Source of the DNA: a virus | Direction: 5' to 3' (one strand) | Virus record (IMG/VR): IMGVR_UViG_3300048997_000107 | Span: 1-23,330 of that record | DNA: 23,330 bases | Shown here: positions 6,389-13,674 of the stretch, one piece after another | Layout: the number at the start of each line of letters is the position of its first letter | Position numbering within the stretch: position 1 is the first letter of the stretch | Position numbers and translations under genes: made by a program | Notes under the pieces: generated by a model | Told to the model about the DNA's origin: nothing | Databases searched by the model: none | Seen by the model: only the letters and a program-made list of their open reading frames with translations

Positions 6389-8202
6389 CGGTAGCCTTGC
6401 GCTCCGGGAATGAGTCCCCCCGATTTAAAGCGATTTCCAACCGTTCCTTTGCGAACGCCGCTACTAGGGTTCATTGCCTCTATGGTACTCCCGTTGCCGA
6501 GTGAGATGGCCACGTGGCCAGGCACGAACAGCAGCGCGCCCTTTGTATTCGCCGCTTGCGCCACGCTAATGGGTTTGCAGTGAGCTTTCTGCGCGCTTGA
6601 TCCGTCCGGTACTTTCGGGCTGATTCCGACTCGCGCGGCGGCCCATTCAACAAGCTCGGAACAGTCGAACGCGCGAGGGTTCGGATCACTGGGTGAGGCT
6701 TCCGCCCCGAATACGTACCGTTTTCCCGCCTGCGAAAGTGCTAAAGCAACGAACCTGTCTATCTGTCCGTCATTTCCCGACCCATCCCCTGAGCCGCTGG
6801 TGTCCCCCCCGTTGACGCCGGCCGCCGTAGGCGCCGGCGGGGGCTGCGGCGGTGGGTCCACCGGCTCGAGAAACGTCACCGTCGCCCCGTCTGTGTCGGT
6901 GGCGAGGTTGTGCGCGATGTGCGACACCATCATCGTGATGGGGGTTCCGGCCACGATGGACGCGAACGATTTCATCTGTACCGCGACACCGGGGCGGAAG
7001 TACTTGGCCCGGTTCAGCGGGATCTGCCCGACAACCTGCATGACACCTTGACGGTTGCCGACGCTGACTGACGTGGCAGTCGGGTAGGTCAAGAAGTTCA
7101 GCGCCTCGACTTGACCGTCGAGCTGGAGCACCCCGGAGGACGCCCATTGCATGGAGAACGCGGCCGACCCGAAAATCAGCCGGTGCCCGGAGATGAATAT
7201 CCGCTTGCCGAGCTCTTTGGCCAGGCGCACCATGGTTGTCCAGGCGCTGGGCTGGTCTCCGATACCGGAGTTCGAGCCCGCCTGGTCCGCTTCATCGCGA
7301 GCGATCATGGACTGGCTGGGCACCGACTCCCCGAGGAAGCAGACGTTGGGGTCGAACCCGGCGAGCTGGAGCTCTTGGGAGATCCATTCGGTGGCCGAGA
7401 TGCCAGCCGCGGTGCGCGGACCCCGGAGGCTCATAAGCCCGTACACGATGTCATCGGCGGCGGTGACGGTGAGCTGGCCGGTGGTGTGCGAACCCGGTTC
7501 GAATTTGATCTGGTCCATGCGCAGGTACAGGTCTTCGTACTGTACGTGGCCACCGCGGCTCCAGAAGTACCCTTGCAGGTCCAGGCTGTAGAGGAGGTCG
7601 CCGTCGGGTGCGGCGACGGTGAACATGACGTGCGGAGTGGTGTCCACCCCCGCCTCATAGGACGGTTCACCGATGATGACGCCGGCGAAATCGCCTTGAA
7701 CCTGGGTGCCGCGTATCCAGAAATTGCTCAGCGGGCCGGAGATGTCTTCGGCCGCGGCGAGCGGGGTACCGACTCCGGCGTTGGTGATCTGGGGGCCGTT
7801 GGGCCCGTAGGTGATGCCCGTGGAGCCGCTGGAGCCCGAGGTGGGAATGGAGGCATTGCCGGTGACACTGGCGGCTTGGGCCACGCCTTGGCGGGCTTCG
7901 TTCATGTACTGCTGGTATTTGCCGCTGGAGTACACCACCCATGCCCGTTTTCCCTGGGAGTTGTAGATGTCGAGGGCAGCGTGAGCGTTGTACTCGGCGT
8001 CATTGAGCAGTCTGCGCTGGTCGTACTGTTTGTGCACTTTCCAGAGGATCTGCCAGAGCCCGCTCGCCGAGCTCGGGTTCAGGGCTTCCACCCGGAACCC
8101 GGATTCGCCTTTACAGATAGCGACCATGATCACTTGATCGGCCTCGGGGAAGCCGACCTTCTTGACCAGCGCCGCGACTTGGGCGGCGTTCAAGGTGGTC
8201 AT
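6385..8202 (-). CDS. Tail hub protein with lytic transglycosylase and NlpC/P60 peptidase domains
   Basis: A 605-residue three-part protein. Residues about 1-100 form a lytic transglycosylase (SLT-like) domain: the catalytic Glu is E33 in CKGESGF, followed by ALNPSSASGLWQI. The middle (about 140-440) resembles gpD/gp27-type tail hub proteins, ending in a Pro-rich linker (VDPPPQPPPAP, then a Gly/Ser stretch). The end (about 480-605) is an NlpC/P60 cysteine peptidase with C514 in FDCSELVEWA and H563 in PGHVAISLG, the latter followed by TIEAMNP. The protein should sit at the tail tip and cut both glycan strands and peptide stems during DNA entry. It follows the LysM protein, the usual neighbour of the hub. 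The peptidase segment (about 6385-6790) is less GC-rich than the middle, suggesting separate ancestry. Confidence 0.92.
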   Translation of the reverse strand: MTTLNAAQVAALVKKVGFPEADQVIMVAICKGESGFRVEALNPSSASGLWQILWKVHKQYDQRRLLNDAEYNAHAALDIYNSQGKRAWVVYSSGKYQQYMNEARQGVAQAASVTGNASIPTSGSSGSTGITYGPNGPQITNAGVGTPLAAAEDISGPLSNFWIRGTQVQGDFAGVIIGEPSYEAGVDTTPHVMFTVAAPDGDLLYSLDLQGYFWSRGGHVQYEDLYLRMDQIKFEPGSHTTGQLTVTAADDIVYGLMSLRGPRTAAGISATEWISQELQLAGFDPNVCFLGESVPSQSMIARDEADQAGSNSGIGDQPSAWTTMVRLAKELGKRIFISGHRLIFGSAAFSMQWASSGVLQLDGQVEALNFLTYPTATSVSVGNRQGVMQVVGQIPLNRAKYFRPGVAVQMKSFASIVAGTPITMMVSHIAHNLATDTDGATVTFLEPVDPPPQPPPAPTAAGVNGGDTSGSGDGSGNDGQIDRFVALALSQAGKRYVFGAEASPSDPNPRAFDCSELVEWAAARVGISPKVPDGSSAQKAHCKPISVAQAANTKGALLFVPGHVAISLGNGSTIEAMNPSSGVRKGTVGNRFKSGGLIPGAQGYR

Positions 8203-8230
8203 ATCAGTCCACTGTGTACCATGTCTAACC

Positions 8231-8914
8231 TCACGGTATTACGAAAACTTGGTTAGGGTAGATCCAGTGGGGGTCCTTGATCAAGTTTCGATTGGCATCA
8301 AAAACCCGCGGCCAAAGGGTCCCCTTGCCATAAAACTGTTGGGCGATTCCCCATAGCGTGTTTCCCTTAACTACTCGGTATGTTCGTGGCGCCGCTGGCG
8401 CCCCGCCCGGCGCCGGTGCGGTACCGCCGCTGACCGGACCGATGGCGACCGCGGGGTCGCTGGCGCGGGTGAGCGAGATGGACGCCATGGCGCGGGTGAC
8501 CTCGTTAGTGTCGGGGTGGCGCAGCTCAGAGGTCACGGTGACGTCGGTGATACGCCAGAGTCCGGCCTCTTGGGGCCCGTAGCGCACCAGCATCCGCTCG
8601 CGGGACTTGGCGAGCCCTTTCAACGTGTTGAGGGCTTCGGTTTGCTGGAGATGCAGGACCCGGAGCCCGGTCAGCATGAACGAGAATTTCAGGGTGTCAA
8701 GCTTGTCGCCTTTGCGCAGCAGGAGGGGCTCGCGCCCAGTGCGCGAGGTTTCCACCCACTCCTGCGACCAGCCCCCGTACTCGATGGCACGGGGAGCGAG
8801 GTCGAACGCGAAAGACTGCTTGCCGGATTCGGAGAACAAATACATCCGGTGCCCGGACCAGCCGGTGAACTCTTTACCCGATTGCGCGTCCCGGACCACC
8901 ACAGTGTCAGGCAT
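8231..8914 (-). CDS. LysM-domain baseplate/tail protein (gp53/XkdP-like)
   Basis: A 227-residue protein with a C-terminal LysM motif (about residues 177-227: YRVVKGNTLWGIAQQFYG, then WPRVFDANRNLI and a final PNQVFVIP). LysM modules bind N-acetylglucosamine polymers, but in contractile tails this small protein usually links the tube or hub to the baseplate. The first 150 residues are a beta-rich domain of the type found before LysM in these phage proteins, and an Ala/Pro/Gly linker joins the two. The start is supported by AGGAGG just upstream, overlapping the tape measure stop codon. Position between tape measure and hub is the standard one. The LysM-coding bases (8231-8380) are noticeably richer in A and T than the rest of the gene. 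Confidence 0.9.
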   Translation of the reverse strand: MPDTVVVRDAQSGKEFTGWSGHRMYLFSESGKQSFAFDLAPRAIEYGGWSQEWVETSRTGREPLLLRKGDKLDTLKFSFMLTGLRVLHLQQTEALNTLKGLAKSRERMLVRYGPQEAGLWRITDVTVTSELRHPDTNEVTRAMASISLTRASDPAVAIGPVSGGTAPAPGGAPAAPRTYRVVKGNTLWGIAQQFYGKGTLWPRVFDANRNLIKDPHWIYPNQVFVIP

Positions 8915-8925
8915 GCCCGCCCCTC

Positions 8926-11900
8926 CTAGTACCGGTACTTGCCGCGGAGCTCGTGCTCGCGATCACGTTGCCGAAGCACGGCTTCGACTTCGGCGGCGAT
9001 GTCCGCTCCGTTGGCGATGATGGGTGGCGGTCGTTCGGCGACGGCGACGGCCAGGGCGCGAACCTCGCGTGCCAGGCCGCCGTCCCCGCGGGGCACGGAC
9101 ACGGCGCCGGCGTACCCGGGGACGCTGCGCGCGACCGCGGAGGCGACCCCGGCCGGGAGCGTTTTGGCCAGCCCGGGCAGTGCGGCGAGGGTGGCGAGGT
9201 TGGGCACGACGTAGCCGCCGGCGGGGATGCGCGCGAGCTCGGGCCCGTTCTGTCCGACCATGCCGACGACCTGGTTGCCGCGGACCAGGGGCTCGGGGCC
9301 GTGCTCGCCGACGATCGCAGCCCCGCCGGGCGCTTCGCCACCGTGCCAGAGGGTGGGGAGTTTCGGTAGGCTGAACGTTTTGCCACCGATGACGGGTATC
9401 CAGTCGGGTACGGTGATGGACGGGATGCCGTTCCAGCCGCGGGCGATGAAATTCCATGCGCCCTTTACCGCGTCCACGATGCCGTTCCAGATCCCTTTGA
9501 CGACCCCGGCGACGGCGGACGCGGCGGCACTGATGCCATCCCAGACGCTGCGCCCGGCTCCGGAAATGGTGTTCCAGAGGCCGCTGAGGAAACCCCATAG
9601 CGTGTCCCAGCCGGACCGGATCGCACCCCACACGGCGGACGCGGCGCCGGAGATGACCGACCAGATCGCGGAGCCCGCTGAGCCGATGGCGGCGAAAATG
9701 GGTTGCAGGAATCCCCAGACGAGCTGAGCGGCGGCAACGATGCCGCCCCAGACCGCTTGCGCGACGAAAAGCATCCCGTTCCAGAGAAAACTCCATGTCA
9801 TTTGAATCATGGTGATGATCGGCAAAAGAATGGTATTCCAGAACCAGGACACGGCGGCGGCAATCGCGTTCCAGACCGCTTGCGCGACGACAACTATGCC
9901 ATTCCAGATCGCTGTGAAAACAGACCCTATCATCTGGAATATTGGCAGCAGGATAGTATTCCAGGCCCACTGAGCTGCGGCAACGATGCCATTCCAGACC
10001 GCTCTCACCGCGATAGCGATAAGGGTAACGATGCCCACGATAATATAAATGGCCGTCTGAACAATCCCTTTGATAATGGACCAGGCGACCGAGAAAATAG
10101 TGACCAGTACGTCGACTACCGGCTTGATGCCCTGCCAGATTAATTGAGCGGCACCCACGATTCCGGCCACGGTCACCGTGAAAGCGTTCTTTGCCCAGTT
10201 CCAGGCCGCCACAAAGAAGTCGATTACCGCGCTGACCGCTACTTTGATCGCGTTCCAGACGGCCATCGCGGCAACCTGGATCGCCGTCCAGACCGCTTTC
10301 ACCGCGTCCCGGAACCACGCGCATTTCACCCACAACAGAATGATGATCGCGATGATGGCCATGATCCCCAGGATCAACCAGCCCACCGGCGTGGTGAACA
10401 GGGCCGTGGACAGGGTGCGCAGCGACCCGACCCCGGCGATGGCGATGGATTTCAGCGCCGGAATCACGTAAGCACCGATAATGACCTGGAGATTTCCGAA
10501 CATATTACTGATCCAGCCCACGCTAGCCCCAAAGAGCTTCTGTGCGGCGCTGAGTTTCTCCGTGTCCGAAACCGCTGTCTTCATCCAAGCGAACGCTTTC
10601 AGGCCGCCCCCGATCCCGGAGAACACCGGCCCCAGAAGCTTGAACCCGAGCAGGGTGCCGAGCAGACCTGACACCACGAAACTGGCTCCGGGAACGTTCT
10701 GCATGAGCCAGACAATGCCGTTCACCACCCCGGCGATACCCTGAACGAACAAGGTGAGGGAGGAAAAGTCCAGGTTGGCGAACATCTGCGCCAGAGCGGT
10801 TGCCGCACTGATCAACGCCGGACCTAGCCCGCCTTGGCCGGCGAGTTTCTGCACGAGCTCACCCAGCGCGGGGGCAAACTCTGTACGGATCTGCGCGAGC
10901 AGGGGCGCCACGTTCTGGCCGGCACCCAGTCCAAGGAGACCCTTTGTGGCCATGCCGAGCAGGAGGCCCATTTCGTGTAGTGCGGGCAACGAGTCCTGAA
11001 AGTACTTGTTGATCCGGGCTTGCCCCTCGGCCGAGCCGGTCCAGGCCCGGAACGACCGGGCGGCGTTTTCGACAGAGAGGCCCATTTGCCCGGCGTACTG
11101 GCCGCCAATGCGGAAGATGTTGAACAGGCCGATCAGAATATCGACGATGACACCCACGGCGCGGGTGAAAATCACCCATGACTGGTTCAGCCATTGGGTC
11201 ATTTTGCCACTGGCCAGCATCTCGCCGGTCCAGTTTTTCAGCCACAAAGCCCCTTGCGCGAAAGCTTGTGACATTCGTGTCGCCATAGGCAGCGCGGCCT
11301 GGGTGACATTCAGAATCACCCCGAACAGACTGATCAGACCTTGCAGCAGGTAGGCGAGGATCGGCCGGAGCCCGCCGAAGATCGTGGACACTTGAGCCAG
11401 GAACGGCGCCGATCGGATCATCACCGCGGCCGAGCTGGCGGCCGTGCCCATTTCCGCGCCGATACCAGCCATGCCTTTGCCGATGACCCCGGACGACGAT
11501 TTCACGGCGCTGAACAGGTCCAGGACCCCGGTGCGTAGGCCTCCGGCTGCGATCTGCTCGCCGAGCTGGGCCTTGAGGTCCTTGACGTCGGCCTTCATCT
11601 GTTTCCCGGCCAGTGACCAGGCCATCATGGCCAGTTTGCCGGCGAGCAACAGCGGGAGCATGCCGCCGAGCACGCCGATCATGGGGGAGAGACCACCAAT
11701 GGCGATGGCGCCCCCGGCGCCGAGCGCGGAGATGCCACCGGCCAGGGCGAACGCGCCAGTGATGAGGCCTGTCCATTTGAACACTTTGAGAATCGAGCCC
11801 AGGTCGCCGCCCTTTTTGCCCGCCTTCTCGAACTTGTTGCCCAGCTCGTTGAACCCTTTGGCGCCGAGCTCGGCCTTGGCCCCGGATTTAAGGGCCTCAT

Positions 11901-12132
11901 CGCCGGCCTCGCCGATGGGGCGTTGAGCTTTCTCCGCTTTGCGCCCGGCCTCCGACACCTTGTCGCCGAAATTCTCCATGCCGGACCCGGCAGCCGTACC
12001 GGCGGCTTTGCCTTTGACGCCGAGTTTGTCGATCTCATCCTCAACGCTTTTAAGCCGCTGCTCGATGCGACCCAGTGCCTCCGAGAGGTCGCCGCCCATG
12101 GACGCGGTGAGGCGTACCTCTTCCTCGGCCAC
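8926..12132 (-). CDS. Tail tape measure protein
   Basis: A 1068-residue protein, by far the longest here, in the place expected for the tape measure, which sets tail length and helps DNA entry. The N-terminus is a charged coiled coil (about residues 5-110). There is a strongly hydrophobic stretch around 113-175 and another around LILGIMAIIAIIILLW. From about residue 600 to 860 it is Trp-rich with repeats of 41 and 11 residues (see the repeat entry). The C-terminus contains GEHGPEPLV and GQNGPELARIPAGG, common at tape measure ends. The start is set at the GTG at 12132 because GGGAGG lies 5 bases upstream; an in-frame GTG at 12138 overlaps that site. No lysin domain is seen in this protein; the hydrolases are on the hub instead. 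Confidence 0.95.
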   Translation of the reverse strand: MAEEEVRLTASMGGDLSEALGRIEQRLKSVEDEIDKLGVKGKAAGTAAGSGMENFGDKVSEAGRKAEKAQRPIGEAGDEALKSGAKAELGAKGFNELGNKFEKAGKKGGDLGSILKVFKWTGLITGAFALAGGISALGAGGAIAIGGLSPMIGVLGGMLPLLLAGKLAMMAWSLAGKQMKADVKDLKAQLGEQIAAGGLRTGVLDLFSAVKSSSGVIGKGMAGIGAEMGTAASSAAVMIRSAPFLAQVSTIFGGLRPILAYLLQGLISLFGVILNVTQAALPMATRMSQAFAQGALWLKNWTGEMLASGKMTQWLNQSWVIFTRAVGVIVDILIGLFNIFRIGGQYAGQMGLSVENAARSFRAWTGSAEGQARINKYFQDSLPALHEMGLLLGMATKGLLGLGAGQNVAPLLAQIRTEFAPALGELVQKLAGQGGLGPALISAATALAQMFANLDFSSLTLFVQGIAGVVNGIVWLMQNVPGASFVVSGLLGTLLGFKLLGPVFSGIGGGLKAFAWMKTAVSDTEKLSAAQKLFGASVGWISNMFGNLQVIIGAYVIPALKSIAIAGVGSLRTLSTALFTTPVGWLILGIMAIIAIIILLWVKCAWFRDAVKAVWTAIQVAAMAVWNAIKVAVSAVIDFFVAAWNWAKNAFTVTVAGIVGAAQLIWQGIKPVVDVLVTIFSVAWSIIKGIVQTAIYIIVGIVTLIAIAVRAVWNGIVAAAQWAWNTILLPIFQMIGSVFTAIWNGIVVVAQAVWNAIAAAVSWFWNTILLPIITMIQMTWSFLWNGMLFVAQAVWGGIVAAAQLVWGFLQPIFAAIGSAGSAIWSVISGAASAVWGAIRSGWDTLWGFLSGLWNTISGAGRSVWDGISAAASAVAGVVKGIWNGIVDAVKGAWNFIARGWNGIPSITVPDWIPVIGGKTFSLPKLPTLWHGGEAPGGAAIVGEHGPEPLVRGNQVVGMVGQNGPELARIPAGGYVVPNLATLAALPGLAKTLPAGVASAVARSVPGYAGAVSVPRGDGGLAREVRALAVAVAERPPPIIANGADIAAEVEAVLRQRDREHELRGKYRY
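9595..9963 (-). repeat. 41-residue Trp-rich tandem repeats within the tape measure gene
   Basis: Two units of exactly 123 bases (9841-9963 and 9718-9840) each begin WNTILLPI and share WNG, then VAQAVW at the same positions. A third, weaker unit (9595-9717) follows, beginning WGFLQPIF. Inside each unit Trp recurs at 11-residue spacing (WNGIVVVAQAV, WNAIAAAVSWF). Regular aromatic spacing of this kind is known in tape measure proteins and suits an extended helix running along the tube. Confidence 0.8.
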
Positions 12133-12224
12133 CCGCACCTCCCGCGTATCCCCATGTCAGACCAGATTCGGGGATGATCGTGTCAGAGCGCTCGGGTACC
12201 GGGGCAGCACCACGCGGACGAAAC

Positions 12225-12253
12225 TTGACGCTTCGTATTATGTTGACTAAACT
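12225..12253 (+). promoter_or_regulatory. Sigma70-like promoter on the plus strand, antisense to the late operon
   Basis: TTGACG (12225-12230) is followed by a 17-base spacer and TAAACT (12248-12253), matching the consensus at 5/6 and 4/6 positions. It lies in a locally AT-rich gap between tape measure and chaperone genes and points away from the tape measure gene. No plus-strand gene follows; instead a terminator-like hairpin lies at 12283-12330. The AT-rich block also contains CATAAT on the minus strand, so a role as a tape measure promoter is an alternative, but no good minus-strand -35 box was found. Confidence 0.5.
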
Positions 12254-12282
12254 GACCGGTGTTCCCCCCTCGACGGAACGCT

Positions 12283-12330
12283 GACCAGCCCCCACGCACG
12301 TGATGCGTGGGGGCTGGTCACTTTTTCTTG
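12283..12330 (+). terminator. Strong hairpin with T-run between chaperone and tape measure genes
   Basis: A perfect 16-bp stem (12283-12298 with 12304-12319) encloses a 5-base loop. On the plus strand it is followed by ACTTTTTCTT, the layout of a factor-independent terminator. On the minus strand the same stem follows the chaperone extension stop codon (12318-12320) but lacks a T-run; stem-only terminators are accepted in actinobacteria, so it may act in both directions. Part of the T-run is simply the complement of Lys codons at the end of the chaperone extension. Confidence 0.75.
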
Positions 12331-13144
12331 GCGGCCCTGGCCGCTTCCTCTTCGTCGCGGTTCGCTACCAGCATCGCCGCGATCCGCAAATGGACCCGGA
12401 AATCGTCACCCCGGTCCTCCAGCACGGCCACCGGGTCCATGCCGAACGTTTTCGCCACCCGCGCCACCGTCACCACATACGGGTTGCGGGACAGCCACTC
12501 GATGCGCCCCTGGATGCGCTCGGACCGCGACGACCGGGCCGGCGCGTCAGTGGCTACCCCGTAGGGTTTTCGTCGGCACCTTCCGCGGCCATCGCCTCAC
12601 CCTCTGGGCCGCCGTACCCACTGGCGTTGACTACCGACTGGCCGGCGTTCAGCAACCACGCGTCCCGCTTGAACAGCTTTTCCACCATCGCGCGAGCCGT
12701 CATCTGATTGAATTTCCGCAACATCTCATCAGAGTCCAGCGCCAACGGTTCCCCATCGTTCCCGGTGATCGGCGCCCAAGTGCCCTCTGGACCGCGGTAC
12801 TCGAGGTGCTGGCACGTGTGGGTCAGCACCAGTGTGGCGAGCACACCTTGCTGAATATCGGTTGCCACCGGGCGCCGGCGCTTCTCTTTCGGGATGGACA
12901 GTCGCTGCCATTTCTCCCAATCGGTGGCGCTGAAATCCAACGAGCACATCAGCCGGACATTCAGGCCGGGAATCTCCACGGGAAACAGCTCTTCGTCTTC
13001 GGCTTCCCGCTCCAGAACCTCGGTGCGCAGCAGGTCCAGCGCGCTCACCGGCGGGCTGTAGTCCTGGACGCCGGCGTCCCCTTTCTCCTCCGGGGCGGTA
13101 GTGGGGTACGCGGGCTCACCGGTCGAGCCGTCGAAGCTGGTCAC
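12318..13144 (-). CDS. Tail assembly chaperone, -1 frameshift fusion product
   Basis: The second frame of the tail assembly chaperone has no start of its own. It runs in the -1 frame from the slippery site to a TGA at 12318-12320. The extension reads through VATDAPARSSRSERIQG and NPYVVTVARVAKTFGMDP to ANRDEEEAARAAKKK. If ribosomes slip at 12563-12569, the product has 194 residues of the first frame plus 81 more, about 275 in all. This mirrors the gpG/gpGT system of lambda and the equivalent in many tailed phages, where a minor frameshifted form is needed to load the tape measure for tube assembly. Position just upstream of the tape measure gene is exactly as expected. The slip is inferred from the sequence; its rate cannot be seen. 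Confidence 0.82.
12554..13144 (-). CDS. Tail assembly chaperone, non-frameshifted product
   Basis: A 196-residue acidic protein between tube and tape measure genes. It has an N-terminal low-complexity segment (TSFDGSTGEPAYP, acidic and Pro-rich), then a helical core with FPVEIPGLNVRLMC, LSIPKEKRRRP and MLRKFNQMTARAMVEKLF. This matches the family of actinophage tail assembly chaperones that carry a frameshifted extension. The GTG at 13144 is taken as the start, since AAGGA sits about 8 bases upstream and the in-frame sequence further upstream passes through the hairpin 13157-13211. The frame ends with TAG at 12554-12556, two codons after the slippery heptamer. The shorter form is normally the more abundant one. 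Confidence 0.88.
   Translation of the reverse strand: MTSFDGSTGEPAYPTTAPEEKGDAGVQDYSPPVSALDLLRTEVLEREAEDEELFPVEIPGLNVRLMCSLDFSATDWEKWQRLSIPKEKRRRPVATDIQQGVLATLVLTHTCQHLEYRGPEGTWAPITGNDGEPLALDSDEMLRKFNQMTARAMVEKLFKRDAWLLNAGQSVVNASGYGGPEGEAMAAEGADENPTG
12563..12569 (-). promoter_or_regulatory. Slippery heptamer AAACCCT for -1 programmed frameshifting
   Basis: Read on the minus strand, A AAC CCT fits the X XXY YYZ rule in the frame of the chaperone gene. After a -1 slip both tRNAs re-pair on AAA and CCC. It lies two codons before the zero-frame stop, and the -1 frame then stays open for 81 residues. Confidence 0.8.
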
Positions 13145-13156
13145 AGGAATGTCCTT

Positions 13157-13211
13157 CCCAAGGGTGTGGGGTGCCGCTAACGACGGGCCGGGCACGGCAC
13201 ACACCCTTGGG
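13157..13211 (-). terminator. Hairpin between tail tube and chaperone genes
   Basis: CCCAAGGGTGT (13157-13167) pairs with ACACCCTTGGG (13201-13211) over 11 bp, and an inner GTGCCG/CGGCAC stem extends it after a 3-base bulge. It fills most of the 109-base gap after the tube stop codon. There is no T-run, so it may be a partial terminator or an mRNA-stability element that keeps tube output above chaperone output. Confidence 0.65.
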
Positions 13212-13253
13212 GAGGAAGCGCCGCACCCGGCCCGCCGGCACCGGCGGGAATGG

Positions 13254-13661
13254 TCAGGCGGCTGAACCGACCGCGAAGGTGAGCTCGAAGTCCGCGGCGT
13301 CCCCACTGGACGCGTCGGACTCCGGCTCGCGCACCCCGATCAACAGGGCGTTCGGGTAGACCCGGGGTTTCACTTTCGCCGCGGTCAGGTTGGTCTCCGT
13401 TGGTGAGATAGAGATCGTGGTAAACCACTCCCCGACCATGTTGACCAGCCGGTTCAAAAGATCCTGATGTTGTGCCGGATCGTATGGGCGGGTCAGCACC
13501 ACGTCCCCGGTTTCCGCCGGTGAGGCCACGATGTCGGGTTTCTTCTGCCCACCATCCCAGACCTTGTTCGCGTCGCTGGTGACCTCGCCGCCGCTCTTGG
13601 CCGCGAAATACCCGTCGATCCCGTCCACTTTGTTGAGGAATTGCCTCTGTGCCGCTTTCAT
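13254..13661 (-). CDS. Tail tube protein
   Basis: A 135-residue protein directly after the sheath gene, the usual place of the tube protein in contractile tails. It has VASPAETGDVVLTRPYDPAQH (given here in part as motif positions about 45-65), NMVGEWFTTISISPTE in the middle, and a Gly/Asp-rich end; these strands fit the beta-barrel tube fold shared with Hcp-like proteins. It carries the best ribosome site of the window, AAAGGAGGT, 6 bases before the ATG, which overlaps the TAA of the sheath gene and suits a highly produced protein. A strong hairpin follows the gene. No other frame is plausible. Confidence 0.9.
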   Translation of the reverse strand: MKAAQRQFLNKVDGIDGYFAAKSGGEVTSDANKVWDGGQKKPDIVASPAETGDVVLTRPYDPAQHQDLLNRLVNMVGEWFTTISISPTETNLTAAKVKPRVYPNALLIGVREPESDASSGDAADFELTFAVGSAA

Positions 13662-13674
13662 GGCGGTACCTCCT

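Noticed and set aside
7111-8256. Plus-strand frame of 381 codons opposite the hub gene
   Set aside because: Shadow of the hub gene, which has catalytic motifs in the minus-strand frame; no promoter or ribosome site on the plus strand.
8963-10333. Minus-strand frame of 456 codons inside the tape measure gene
   Set aside because: Out of frame with the tape measure protein, Arg/His-rich and repetitive only because the underlying gene is repetitive.
12235-12240. Minus-strand promoter for the tape measure gene using CATAAT
   Set aside because: A -10-like hexamer is present, but no acceptable -35 box lies 16-18 bases upstream on the minus strand. The plus-strand pair fits better.
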